Below, in pieces: positions 16,277 through 25,483 of a stretch of 54,958 nt of DNA; positions within the stretch are counted from its first letter, which is position 1; each line of letters starts with the position of its first letter. Under the pieces are notes generated by a model. The model worked only from the letters and a program-made list of their open reading frames with translations, was not told where the DNA came from and did not search any database. The stretch covers positions 1-54,958 of the forward strand of contig JAOMTZ010000012.1 in assembly GCA_028356125.1 (NCBI GenBank), given 5' to 3'. Position numbers and translations under genes: made by a program. The stretch is from Candidatus Poseidoniaceae archaeon (lineage in GTDB: Archaea; Thermoplasmatota; Poseidoniia; Poseidoniales; Poseidoniaceae).

Positions 16277-17212
16277 ATGCCTCGCCGTAAGGCGACTTGG
16301 GATGGAAAAACAGTTCTCACAGCAATTCTGGTTTCATCACTAATCGCAATATTTGTACCATATGCTTTCATATCTCTACCGATATTATTCATCATTCTAC
16401 TCCATCAATCACTGCTAAGGATAATTTTCCGAGGGCCCAGTAAGAGAAGCAGAGTTCTATCTGAGCCGGGATGGGATATAGTCCATACTACTAATGATGG
16501 AGTAGATGTTTATGGCTTTTCAAACTTCCAAAACCATGACGCAGACCTTGTTGTTTTCATTCATGGTTGGCAATCTTCAAGTGAGAAGTTCATTGAAAGA
16601 ATGAAAATATTTCATGACCGGGGTTTGCACACCTTCGCCATTGATATGCGCGGCCACGGAATTGCGCCTGAAACCCCTGAATGGACTGCTGGGAAAGTTA
16701 TTGGCGACGTAAAGGCGATACTATCGTCGATTGATTACTCTAATGTTCAAAATATACATTTTTATGGGCATAGTTTAGGCGCATTCGTCTGTCTTGGAAT
16801 GCATCATGAAAGACACCAAGGCGTATGGAAAGAACGTTGTTCTACAATCATGTTGGAGTCTCCAATGGTCGCATATTCACCAATAATGGAAGAAATGTCT
16901 GGAAAGATATCTTTCATGCTACCTCTATTGAAAAAATGGGCCATGAAAGGATTCGAAAAGATTCATCCTGAAATTGGTAGATTGGAATGGGAAGACATCG
17001 ATATTCCATCTTGGGGTCTGCCTAAGATGCCCATACTTTTGTTACAATCAGCCAATGATAGAAGGCTGGGCAGATTTCATTACGATCTGTTAATGAAGCA
17101 AGACGTTGAAATCTATCCTCATTTACTGGATACCCTCACGCATTCAAAGAATAGGGTGAATAAAGAAAGAGATGACTTAATCAGAAATTGGATAGATGAG
17201 AGAATCCTATAA
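16277..17212 (+). CDS. Membrane-anchored alpha/beta hydrolase
   Basis: Serine hydrolase of the alpha/beta fold, about 311 residues. An N-terminal hydrophobic region (about 11-48) anchors it to the membrane. The core shows VVFIHGWQSSSEKF (oxyanion region), AIDMRGHG, the nucleophile elbow FYGHSLGAF (Ser166), LLLQSANDRRLG carrying the probable acid, and a late THSKNR histidine. The substrate is unknown; monoglyceride or lipid esters are typical for such proteins. A TTG at 16271 overlaps the upstream stop, but ATG 16277 is the likelier start. It ends exactly where the convergent minus-strand gene ends. Confidence 0.78.
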   Translation: MPRRKATWDGKTVLTAILVSSLIAIFVPYAFISLPILFIILLHQSLLRIIFRGPSKRSRVLSEPGWDIVHTTNDGVDVYGFSNFQNHDADLVVFIHGWQSSSEKFIERMKIFHDRGLHTFAIDMRGHGIAPETPEWTAGKVIGDVKAILSSIDYSNVQNIHFYGHSLGAFVCLGMHHERHQGVWKERCSTIMLESPMVAYSPIMEEMSGKISFMLPLLKKWAMKGFEKIHPEIGRLEWEDIDIPSWGLPKMPILLLQSANDRRLGRFHYDLLMKQDVEIYPHLLDTLTHSKNRVNKERDDLIRNWIDERIL

Positions 17213-18283
17213 TCACTCTTCTTCACTAATTTCAGCCTGCTCTCTAGCAAGTTCACGCATATCTTCATGCTCGTCTAATTCATCTACGATTTCTTCGCCT
17301 AGGAGGGTTTCAATAGCATCCTCCATCGTGATTATTCCTGCTGTTCCGCCGAACTCATCAATAACTGCTAAAATCTGCACTTTCGATTGTAGGAATCGAT
17401 CTAGAGCTAAATCCACACTTTCATCGACATTTATTGTTAGTAATGGCTTCCTCATTTCAGATAACGGCTTGTCCCATTCATCCATAGATGCGGCCATGAG
17501 GATGTCTGAACGTAATACGAATCCAGACAAAGAGTCGATTGTTTCTGCATAAACTGGCATTCTCCCAAATCTAAGAATCTTAGTTTCATCCAAAACCTGC
17601 CGAATGGTAAAATCCTGGGCAAATGCAAGAGTAACGGTCCTAGGTGTCATTACATCCTTGACTGGAATTTCTCTTAGTGCCAGTAGATTATGGATGACAG
17701 CCTCTTCATCCTCATCCAATTCCCCTTCTTCTTCGCTAATATCTGCTAGAGCGTGTAATTCATCACGTGTGACCAATGCAGTCCCTGCTTTAGGCAACAT
17801 ACGTTTGAACCAAAGCAATGGTATGAAGAATGGAGTCAATGCCTTTGTCATGCCAGATAGTACCAGGCCTGAGGGTCCTGAAAGCGCCTTCCAGTATGCA
17901 GAGCCGAGTGTTTTAGGGATTATTTCGGAAAGGAACAATACAGCCAAAGTCAGAATTATTGAAGCAATTGTCAAACTATCGTCGCCAAATTGTTCTGATA
18001 CTTCGGCACCTACCCCAGCCGCCCCCATAGTATGGGCAATTGTATTGAGAGTCAAGATCGCAGTAAGGGGTTTTACAGAATCATCTTCTTTCAGTTTGGC
18101 CCATCTTGCACCATTCTTGTCTCCTGCTTTGTTGATTACACTTACGTGAGAAAGTGACATAGATAGCAGTACTGCTTCTAACATAGAACAGAGGAATGAA
18201 ACACCCAGTGCAATGGATGCATAAGCTACAAGCATTGTGTAATCTGCCATAGGGTTCAACGAATCCTCGGGCAATCGGCCCAT
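17213..18283 (-). CDS. CNNM/hemolysin C-like protein: DUF21 membrane domain plus CBS pair
   Basis: 356 residues. The first ~180 form a CNNM (DUF21) membrane domain with several hydrophobic stretches (MLVAYASIALGVSFLCSMLEAVLLS, AAGVGAEVSEQFG, LFLSEIIPKTLG). Then come two CBS modules (about 205-330), seen in REIPVKDVMTPRTVTLAF and AVIDEFGGTAGIITMEDAIE, hallmarks of CorC/CNNM proteins. The usual C-terminal CorC_HlyC transporter-associated domain is absent; the protein stops after an acidic helix. The family is linked to Mg2+ and other divalent cation transport; the specific role here is inferred. Confidence 0.88.
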   Translation of the reverse strand: MGRLPEDSLNPMADYTMLVAYASIALGVSFLCSMLEAVLLSMSLSHVSVINKAGDKNGARWAKLKEDDSVKPLTAILTLNTIAHTMGAAGVGAEVSEQFGDDSLTIASIILTLAVLFLSEIIPKTLGSAYWKALSGPSGLVLSGMTKALTPFFIPLLWFKRMLPKAGTALVTRDELHALADISEEEGELDEDEEAVIHNLLALREIPVKDVMTPRTVTLAFAQDFTIRQVLDETKILRFGRMPVYAETIDSLSGFVLRSDILMAASMDEWDKPLSEMRKPLLTINVDESVDLALDRFLQSKVQILAVIDEFGGTAGIITMEDAIETLLGEEIVDELDEHEDMRELAREQAEISEEE

Positions 18284-18379
18284 TTGATGTGTACGGCATC
18301 AAGTTCTTGAGTCTTCGTAAGAAATCAATGATAGCACTCATGTAGTTCATTGCATCCGACAGGATAGGTGACACCGTAT

Positions 18380-20608
18380 ATGGCCGGGGAACATGTGCTA
18401 ATTTGTGTCGCTTGGCCCTATGCCAATGGACCACTGCATTTGGGCCATGTTGCTGGTTGTTACTTACCCCCCGACATCCAAGCGAGATTCGAACGCGCAA
18501 AAGGGAATCGGGTATTGATGGTCTCAGGTTCGGACGAGCATGGTACTCCAATCACTGTATCCGCAGAAACTAACGGTGTATCTCCGCAAGATATTGTAGA
18601 CAAATATCATACAATCAACTCGAAGGCTCTTCTAGACCTTGGTTGTTCATGGGAGCCTAACACCGATGCTAGAGGTGTTGAATTTGGTGGTTCATTATTC
18701 AATCGAACTAGTGACGAAGAGCATCACAAAATAGTTTCAGAGAATTTCATTTCGCTATTGAATGCTGGACTTTTTGAGAAGAAAGTAATGCAACAATACT
18801 ACGAGATAAGAGAAGATGGCGGCAGATTCCTACCAGACAGGTATGTCGAAGGCGATTGTCCTAACTGTGATGCGCCAGGCGCCAGAGGAGATCAATGCGA
18901 TGAGTGTGGCGTTACTTACGAGGCACATGAACTCCAGAACCCTAAATCGAAAATGAATCCCGATGCATCTATCGAGATAAGAGATACAGAGCATTTCTTT
19001 TATCGACTAGATTTATTCCAAGAAGCACTGGAAGAACATGCTAGTCAACGTCAATCTGTTTGGAAGTCTAATGTTAGAGCCATGACAAAACAGTGGCTTG
19101 ACATGGGACTTAGACCTCGTGCAGTTACAAGAGATTTAGATTGGGGTATTCCTCTACCACTAGAGGGTAACGAGTGGGATGGTAAATGTATTTACGTTTG
19201 GTTTGAAGCAGTGCAAGGATATTATTCGTGTGCGAAACTATGGTCTCAAAGGCATGCATCTCCTGATGATTGGGAGAAATGGTGGAAGACCGGTGAAAAT
19301 GGAGTCAAGCCTAGACATCTATATTTCTTAGGTAAGGACAATATCCCCTTCCACACTGTTATCTGGCCCGCATTAATAATGGGACTTAATCATGCAGCTA
19401 AGGGATTAACTGCTTCCGACAAACCATCTCTGCCTGGACTTGGCGAGTTGCAATTAGAAGATAACGTCCCAGCAATGGAATACCTGATGTTAGCAGGTGG
19501 GCAATTTTCAAAGTCTAGAAAACATGCAGTTTGGCTTCCATCTTTCCTTGAAAGATTTGACCCAGATACATTGAGGTACTATCTTTCAATAAACATGCCC
19601 GAAAATCACGATACAGATTTCAATTGGCCTGATTTCGTTGAAAAGATTAACTCTGAACTTATTGCTGCTTACGGCAATTTCGTTCATCGCGTACTAACGC
19701 TTGGTGCCCGACTTCCAGATGGAAGAGGCTTAGACTCCTTTGAAGACCTAAGTTACTGTAATGATGAAATGCAGAAACTTGAACACTTACATAATGAAAT
19801 CACAACGAGTTTGGAAAAGCATCGTTACAAAGAAGCACTAAGAAATGTAATGCGTGCTGCACAATTAGGCAATCAAATGTTACAGTCAGCTACGCCTTGG
19901 AAATATCTGAAAGACCTGGATGGAGATGGTGCTAAAGAGTCCATGGCTAAGTTATCATTTGGCTGGAGAATCTCCAGGTTCCTTTCAATAATGACTCAAC
20001 CATTCCTACCGTTTAGTGCCCAAAAGTTATGGAAGGCATTAGGGGAAGAAGACGATGTTTCTCTGGTCTCTTGGCATTCAGCAATAGATTGGAGCACACA
20101 ATTCAAGTGGTCTGAAGATGTCCCTGAACCTCTATTCAAAAGACTTGACCTTGAAGAAATACTTGCTCAAGAACAAGATTTAGCCAGTGATGATTCTAAT
20201 AATAATTCTGACCCTACACACGGGGTTAAGGGAAGTAAGAAGACTAAGAAGGAGGAAAAGAAAATGCCAGAAGGAACAACACACCTAGATTTTGAAACAT
20301 TTATGGAAGTTGAATTGAAAGTAGGAAAAATTATCAATGTTACAGATCATGAAAATGCTGACAAATTATTCGTGGTTGCAATTGATGATGGAACAGAAGG
20401 CGGAAGGACGATTTGCGCTGGTCTCAAAGAATATTATACAGCCGAACAAATGATGGGTAAATCGGTTGTTTTTGTTGCTAACTTGAAACCGCGTAAACTA
20501 CGCGGAGTGATGAGCGAGGGTATGATGTTGGCAGCAGATGACGGTAACGGGGGGGTCACTTTAGTCACCCTAGATGGTGAAATATCTCCTGGTTCTCAGG
20601 TTAGATGA
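18380..20608 (+). CDS. metG: Methionyl-tRNA synthetase with C-terminal tRNA-binding domain
   Basis: Charges tRNA-Met. Class I motifs are visible: the HIGH-type PLHLGHVAG near residue 20, a zinc knuckle CPNCDAPGARGDQCDECG, and the KMSKS-type GGQFSKSRKHAVW. A Lys-rich linker leads to a C-terminal EMAPII/Trbp111-like tRNA-binding domain starting around MEVELKVGKIINVTDHENADKL and ending LKPRKLRGVMSEGMML. About 742 residues. ATG 18380 gives the canonical N-terminus; GTG 18368 is also in frame. It converges with the cyclodeaminase gene with no gap (stop at 20608, next stop from 20609). Confidence 0.95.
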   Translation: MAGEHVLICVAWPYANGPLHLGHVAGCYLPPDIQARFERAKGNRVLMVSGSDEHGTPITVSAETNGVSPQDIVDKYHTINSKALLDLGCSWEPNTDARGVEFGGSLFNRTSDEEHHKIVSENFISLLNAGLFEKKVMQQYYEIREDGGRFLPDRYVEGDCPNCDAPGARGDQCDECGVTYEAHELQNPKSKMNPDASIEIRDTEHFFYRLDLFQEALEEHASQRQSVWKSNVRAMTKQWLDMGLRPRAVTRDLDWGIPLPLEGNEWDGKCIYVWFEAVQGYYSCAKLWSQRHASPDDWEKWWKTGENGVKPRHLYFLGKDNIPFHTVIWPALIMGLNHAAKGLTASDKPSLPGLGELQLEDNVPAMEYLMLAGGQFSKSRKHAVWLPSFLERFDPDTLRYYLSINMPENHDTDFNWPDFVEKINSELIAAYGNFVHRVLTLGARLPDGRGLDSFEDLSYCNDEMQKLEHLHNEITTSLEKHRYKEALRNVMRAAQLGNQMLQSATPWKYLKDLDGDGAKESMAKLSFGWRISRFLSIMTQPFLPFSAQKLWKALGEEDDVSLVSWHSAIDWSTQFKWSEDVPEPLFKRLDLEEILAQEQDLASDDSNNNSDPTHGVKGSKKTKKEEKKMPEGTTHLDFETFMEVELKVGKIINVTDHENADKLFVVAIDDGTEGGRTICAGLKEYYTAEQMMGKSVVFVANLKPRKLRGVMSEGMMLAADDGNGGVTLVTLDGEISPGSQVR

Positions 20609-21238
20609 TTACATCCTGTCTCTAACAGCATCCATTATTTTTCGAGATAATATACGTGCTTCATCCTGTATTTTAGGCGCCTCTATTCTAATATCCGCGG
20701 CCATATCTTCTGGAAGACTATCAAGATTGATATCGACATTGAATAGAGCACCTTTGCATGCTGCACTAGCCAATAAGCCTGCAACGCCAACATCAGAAAC
20801 AGCATTAGCGTTTCCAGAAGTAGCTAATTCTGGTAGAACTGATAGCAGATTTAATGCTAATTTAGCAGTTTCAAATGGTTTTTCGGTTGCTATTAGAGTG
20901 GCCTTTCTTATTGCATCCCTTCTTGTAGACTTTTGAACATCCGTTTCTTTGGGTAATTTGAATGAATCCATTACACCATCAAACGCATCACTATCTTCAT
21001 CAGCCAACAAGCCAGCCCTAGACATCGTCCTAACAGATGTAGATAATGCAGATGTTGCACCATCCCATCCCTCTTGCCATTTGTCTTTGCCCAAAGTCAA
21101 ATCGCACACCATTATGGTTAGAGCGGACGCTTGGCCCAAAGCGATTGCAGCAGCAGTGCCACCACCAGGGGTAGGTGATGAAGAGGCTAATGCTGACTGA
21201 AAGTCTCTAACTGTCATCTCCATCCATGGGGTCTTCAT
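20609..21238 (-). CDS. Formiminotetrahydrofolate cyclodeaminase
   Basis: Removes ammonia from 5-formimino-THF to give 5,10-methenyl-THF. The 209-residue all-helical protein has the family signature SPTPGGGTAAAIALGQASALT near residue 20 and GKDKWQEGW. It corresponds to the C-terminal half of animal FTCD, here as a separate chain. Its ATG overlaps the stop of the formiminotransferase gene by four bases (ATGA), so the two are translationally coupled and probably form a complex. A methenyl-THF cyclohydrolase (FchA-like) role is the alternative, but the neighbour supports cyclodeaminase. Confidence 0.85.
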   Translation of the reverse strand: MKTPWMEMTVRDFQSALASSSPTPGGGTAAAIALGQASALTIMVCDLTLGKDKWQEGWDGATSALSTSVRTMSRAGLLADEDSDAFDGVMDSFKLPKETDVQKSTRRDAIRKATLIATEKPFETAKLALNLLSVLPELATSGNANAVSDVGVAGLLASAACKGALFNVDINLDSLPEDMAADIRIEAPKIQDEARILSRKIMDAVRDRM

Positions 21239-22266
21239 GCTTCCACCCCACTATCAAGCGCCCATTCAATTATTCGTTCATTAGAATCGAATGGTCCAAG
21301 ATGGTCAAGTCCTAATCCGTTTATGGCAGCATCAACCAGTTCTCGTTCATCAGTAATGTCACCAGTTGAATACCAGCGCCCTGCTTCAAGCATTGCAGAT
21401 AGAGGGACTAATCCAACCAATTCTGAACCACAGGTTTCAACTCCATGATCGTTAACTATTGTCTTCACGGCTTCAAAAGCTATGTGCATTGGTGTGATTG
21501 AAACATCTCTAAGGTTCATTGAGACTTGAGATATGTTGTGCGTTTCTAGTGGCAAGCCCATACCTTGCACCATGGGTAGCATACCAGGTATCCTAGTTCT
21601 CCTTCCATCTTCATGCTTTAACAAACGCCCAGATGAGCGAACCAATGAACCAGCTATTTTAGCCGCTTTGGCGTCGACCTCATCCACATTTACATTGTAT
21701 GCCACTAATATTTGTCTTGCCCCAATTACTACTGCACCAAACCTAGCAGTCTTTTCATTCCACTCCATAGGGCCAAGGTCAGGTAAGTGTGGCCCGCCAT
21801 TGCTCAATCTTTGTTCGAGACCTTCATATTGGCCTTTTCTCAAATCAGATAGTAATTCCCTATCGGGGGAAGTTGCTGCAGAACCGTAAAGGAATGTGCA
21901 GATTTCAAGTTCTTCTGACACTCTCTTAGCCAATCTTTTAGACAATTCAACACAGTCCTCCATCGTCACCCCATCTAAGGGTATGAATGGACAAACATCA
22001 ACCGCACCTATACGCGGATGTTCGCCTTTATGCAATCGCATGTCAATATTTTCTGATGCTGATTTGATGACACGAAATGCAGCCTCTAGCACTGCATCTG
22101 GCTCTCCTGCAATGGTAAGAACGGTGCGGTTATAGTCACTATCAGGCTCAATACCAAGAACTCTAGCACCGTCTATACCTCTACCAGAATCACTAATCAT
22201 CTTGATTACATCTAGGTCTGTACCTTCTGAAAAATTAGGCACACACTCAACAATTCTGTTGGTCAT
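21235..22266 (-). CDS. Glutamate formimidoyltransferase
   Basis: Transfers the formimino group of N-formimino-glutamate to tetrahydrofolate, the last step of one histidine degradation route. From ATG 22266 the protein is 343 residues and begins RIVECVPNFSEGTD, the family hallmark; RLHKGEHPRIGAVDVCPFIPL and the second-subdomain block ARQILVAYNVNVDEVDAK follow. The frame is open a further 55 codons upstream, into the PAN gene, with nothing conserved, so 22266 is chosen. It pairs with the downstream cyclodeaminase and, functionally, with hutU, hutH and hutI in the window. Confidence 0.92.
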   Translation of the reverse strand: MTNRIVECVPNFSEGTDLDVIKMISDSGRGIDGARVLGIEPDSDYNRTVLTIAGEPDAVLEAAFRVIKSASENIDMRLHKGEHPRIGAVDVCPFIPLDGVTMEDCVELSKRLAKRVSEELEICTFLYGSAATSPDRELLSDLRKGQYEGLEQRLSNGGPHLPDLGPMEWNEKTARFGAVVIGARQILVAYNVNVDEVDAKAAKIAGSLVRSSGRLLKHEDGRRTRIPGMLPMVQGMGLPLETHNISQVSMNLRDVSITPMHIAFEAVKTIVNDHGVETCGSELVGLVPLSAMLEAGRWYSTGDITDERELVDAAINGLGLDHLGPFDSNERIIEWALDSGVEA

Positions 22267-22309
22267 GTCACTTGCCTGTGAAGGCGACTGATGAACATTC
22301 CCGAAGTAT

Positions 22310-23530
22310 TCAGCCGTAAAGAGCATCTGGGGAGGCTGAAATGCCGTTGGACTCTCTTTTCTTTTTGATTCGTAAAACCGCAGAAATTGCATCTTCTTGC
22401 TTAACCTTAGAGCGACCTTCACGTATTGCAATCATTCCTGCTTCAACAGATGTTGCCTTTAATTCAGCGCCACTAAAACCTTCAGTCATTTCTACAATTT
22501 TTGAAATATTAATTCTAGAAGTAGACATTTTATCAAAATGAATTGAAAGGATTGTCTTTCGTCCGCTTTCATCAGGTAATGGAATTTCAATGATTCTATC
22601 GAATCGGCCAGGCCTCAATAGGGCATCATCCAGAATGTCTGGTCGATTCGTTGCTGCGATTATTTTTACATCTTCTAAGGCATCGAATCCATCTAATTCC
22701 GCCAATAATTGCATGAGTGTTCTTTGTACTTCTCGATCTCCACTTGTGGCAGAATCTAATCTCTTAGCACCTATAGCATCAATTTCATCTAAGAAAATAA
22801 TAGATGGTGATCTGTCCTTGGCTAGTGAAAATAATTCTCTAACCATTCTTCCACCTTCTCCAATATACTTCTGTGCCAACTCCGAACCAACCATTCGAAT
22901 GAAAGAAGCATCTGTTTGACTGGCAACTGCCTTTGCCAACATGGTCTTACCGCAGCCTGGAGGACCTACGAGAAGAATTCCTTTAGGTGGCTGAATGCCT
23001 ACTTTCTTGAACAAACCAGGATTTTCCAAAGGCAATTCAATAGCCTCCCTGACTTGTAATATTTGCTCATCTAAACCCCCGACGCTGTCGTAATCGACAT
23101 CTGGTTTTTCAACCATCTCAGCTCCAGAGACCATAGGGTCCCATGCATCATGTAATACTTCGATAATAGACAGAGTGTCCTGATTAAGTGCAATTCGTGT
23201 ACCTGGCCTCAGGATATCTGGGTCAATACGTTGGTTTATTGAAACCTGAAATACAGTACCGTTTGAAGAGCGTACAATCGCCCTTTCATCATCCAATACA
23301 TCCTGTAAGTGCCCTACTATCAGAGGGGGACTCTTGAGAATTCGGACCTCTTCATCCAACCGACTAGCCCTTTTCTTAACTGATGCTAGATCATTTTCCA
23401 AGTGGACTCTTTCGGTAAGTAGCCTTTGGGCTTCATCCTGTAGATTTTTAAAATCGATAGCTAAAGCCTTCAACTCACTATCTTCGTTTCCATGAGGTTC
23501 ACCCTTACCATTGTCTACTTCTGTCCCCAT
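22310..23530 (-). CDS. pan: Proteasome-activating nucleotidase (AAA+ ATPase)
   Basis: Hexameric ATPase that unfolds proteins and feeds them to the 20S proteasome. About 407 residues: an N-terminal coiled coil (DFKNLQDEAQRLLTERVHLENDL, about 20-65), an OB domain, then the AAA+ module with Walker A GPPGCGKT, Walker B IIFLDEIDAIG, and an ATNRPD sensor followed by the RPGRFDR arginine-finger region. The C-terminus ends LYG, a match to the hydrophobic-Tyr-X motif that docks into the proteasome. ATG 23530 (MGTEVDN) gives the normal N-terminus. Transcribed divergently from the MBF1 gene. Confidence 0.95.
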   Translation of the reverse strand: MGTEVDNGKGEPHGNEDSELKALAIDFKNLQDEAQRLLTERVHLENDLASVKKRASRLDEEVRILKSPPLIVGHLQDVLDDERAIVRSSNGTVFQVSINQRIDPDILRPGTRIALNQDTLSIIEVLHDAWDPMVSGAEMVEKPDVDYDSVGGLDEQILQVREAIELPLENPGLFKKVGIQPPKGILLVGPPGCGKTMLAKAVASQTDASFIRMVGSELAQKYIGEGGRMVRELFSLAKDRSPSIIFLDEIDAIGAKRLDSATSGDREVQRTLMQLLAELDGFDALEDVKIIAATNRPDILDDALLRPGRFDRIIEIPLPDESGRKTILSIHFDKMSTSRINISKIVEMTEGFSGAELKATSVEAGMIAIREGRSKVKQEDAISAVLRIKKKRESNGISASPDALYG

Positions 23531-23639
23531 GATTAATGTCCAATGCCCGTACTTCTTCAACTATCCGTGTATTTTGCATCTTAATTGTGCTAACGAAGGC
23601 TTGATGAAGCACCGCCACAACAACGGGTTGGGTTGCGAT

Positions 23640-24140
23640 ATGGCAGACTGTGAACTATGTGGAGCAATGAAAGTTAGTACTCGTTCAGTATTGATGGGTA
23701 AGGCAGAAGTTCAGGCATGCAAACGCTGCACTGAGAAGATGGGGCTGGATGAGAAAAAAGTCGCTCCAGGATTGTCACAGGCAAGAAATGCACCGGCTCC
23801 AACATCTGGCGGCTATGCTGGACAAGGACGCAAAGGCAAGGACATAATGCTTAGAGGGGAAAAGGAATTGGCTTCCGACTTTTCTAAGCGCGTTTCTAAA
23901 GCACGGAACTCTAAGGGATGGGATAAGCAGCAATTAGCCCGTAAAATGGCTGAGAAAGTGAATATAATCAGTAATGTTGAATCTGGAAAAAGACCTACAG
24001 ATGCTGTAATTCGGAAGCTAGAACGTACACTTGGAATCACATTAATGGTCGACGCTGCACTCGATCAGAATAGACAAATCAATTCGGGAGATGGTCGCGG
24101 ACTAACTCTTGGAGATTTCTTACTAGGCGGTAAGGAATGA
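23640..24140 (+). CDS. MBF1-like multiprotein bridging factor (zinc ribbon + HTH)
   Basis: Archaeal homologue of the transcription coactivator/translation-fidelity factor MBF1, 166 residues. An N-terminal zinc ribbon (CELCG... CKRC, residues 4-32) precedes a basic linker and a cro/C1-type helix-turn-helix (WDKQQLARKMAEKVNIISNVESGKRP, about 95-125), the MBF1 order. The frame extends 43 codons further upstream without conserved content; ATG 23640 (MADCELCG) is the family start. Its TGA overlaps the ATG of the tsr3-like gene, so they form an operon related to ribosome function. Confidence 0.9.
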   Translation: MADCELCGAMKVSTRSVLMGKAEVQACKRCTEKMGLDEKKVAPGLSQARNAPAPTSGGYAGQGRKGKDIMLRGEKELASDFSKRVSKARNSKGWDKQQLARKMAEKVNIISNVESGKRPTDAVIRKLERTLGITLMVDAALDQNRQINSGDGRGLTLGDFLLGGKE

Positions 24141-24688
24141 ATATGGGCGAAGAAGTACCCGTGCACGCCATATGGCTGGCGCAAGATGACCCTAAGAAAA
24201 ATACAGCCGTCAGACTTTCCCGTAGAGGGGATTTAAGATTGCATGAGAGATTCAATCAACTCCCTAGGCGTGGGATTATTCTAGAACCATTATGTGGTAA
24301 GGTGTTGGGGCCAGAAGATCATGAAATACTGCTCAAAGAGGGTGGTGCATTGGTGGGACTTGATTGCTCATGGGCGCAAATTGAAGATTCTGTATCGCAA
24401 GTAATGAAAAAAACGAAACTAAAGGGTAGAATGTTACCGCTATTATTGGCTGCAAATCCAGTGAACTGGGGCAAGCCGGGGAAGATGACAACGGCTGAAG
24501 CCCTTGCTGCATCTTTGTTTTTGGTTGGCAAAGAAAAGCAGGCACGTAAATTACTGGGAGCATTCAGATGGGGGGAACAATTCTTTATCTTGAATAAAGA
24601 GCCACTTGAGGCATATCGAGAAGCAAAAACTTCGGCTGAATTAGTTGATATCCAATTCGAATTTTTCGACATAGATAGACCCGACTGA
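24137..24688 (+). CDS. Tsr3-like rRNA aminocarboxypropyltransferase
   Basis: Homologue of Tsr3, which transfers the 3-amino-3-carboxypropyl group from SAM to a small-subunit rRNA pseudouridine late in maturation. The 183 residues show the family blocks GLDCSWAQIE and GRMLPLLLAANPVNWGKPGKM, then TTAEALAASLFLVG and an AFRWGEQFFILN segment. The length fits archaeal Tsr3 (DUF367 plus RLI domain). The ATG overlaps the MBF1 stop (ATGA). Alternative start at ATG 24143. Confidence 0.9.
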   Translation: MNMGEEVPVHAIWLAQDDPKKNTAVRLSRRGDLRLHERFNQLPRRGIILEPLCGKVLGPEDHEILLKEGGALVGLDCSWAQIEDSVSQVMKKTKLKGRMLPLLLAANPVNWGKPGKMTTAEALAASLFLVGKEKQARKLLGAFRWGEQFFILNKEPLEAYREAKTSAELVDIQFEFFDIDRPD

Positions 24689-24735
24689 ACATTCGTAATG
24701 CCAATATCTAATTCCTACCTGTTCTGTGTAGTGTC

Positions 24736-25482
24736 ATGGTCAAGAGGCCGATTCATCGTCTTGGCGGCAATATGCCAGTTCCAGAAATGGATGAATTGGC
24801 CGAAGAATCAATTGTTACCTTGTTTAATAATAATCAAACAGTAGTTAGATTACTTGCATCACCAATGGATTTAGGCGATTTAGCATATGGGCACATAGTA
24901 TGCGAAGGCAGAGGTGATGTCAATTCGATTAGTGTTGAAGGTCATGATGTGACAATCTACGGTGAAGTGCGCAGTAGACCGACTGAGGATTTGTTAACAG
25001 CGTCTTGTGGCGCCTGTACAACCGGTGATATTGAAATGCCATCCGGCGACGTACCTAATACTGTGAAGTTGAATGCTGATCTGAATTTAATGATGGAAGT
25101 AATGAAATCTAATCAGCCATGGTTCAAAGCAACCGGTGGCACTCACGCCGCTGCACTATTTGATGAATCAGGCAATCTTTTACTGGTCCGTGAAGATGTT
25201 GGTAGACATAATGCATTTGACAAAGCGATAGGTGCTGCTTTTCGTAATGACATTCAGCCTAAGATAATTGCTTTATCTAGCCGGATTAGCTGGGAGTTAG
25301 TTGCAAAAGCAGTACGTACAGGCGTTGAGATTATTATCGCAGCAGGTTCGATTACATCTGCTGCTGAAAACTTATCGCGTTCTAGCGGGATTACTTTGGT
25401 TGCCTTCGCTGCTAGCAAAAGACCGTCTGTCATAGGTAATTTGAGCCGCATCATTGACAAGCCCTCGTCAAATCCGGTGTGA
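24736..25482 (+). CDS. fdhD: FdhD-like sulfurtransferase for formate dehydrogenase
   Basis: FdhD moves sulfur from a cysteine desulfurase to the molybdenum cofactor of formate dehydrogenases. The 248-residue protein has the catalytic CxxC loop TASCGACTTG (about residues 92-101), the ATGGTHAAALFD block, the conserved VREDVGRHNAFDKAIG, and the tail segment SRISWELVAKAVRTG. It stops one base before the ATG of the molybdoenzyme it should serve, so the two are one transcription unit. Confidence 0.92.
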   Translation: MVKRPIHRLGGNMPVPEMDELAEESIVTLFNNNQTVVRLLASPMDLGDLAYGHIVCEGRGDVNSISVEGHDVTIYGEVRSRPTEDLLTASCGACTTGDIEMPSGDVPNTVKLNADLNLMMEVMKSNQPWFKATGGTHAAALFDESGNLLLVREDVGRHNAFDKAIGAAFRNDIQPKIIALSSRISWELVAKAVRTGVEIIIAAGSITSAAENLSRSSGITLVAFAASKRPSVIGNLSRIIDKPSSNPV

Positions 25483-25483
25483 C

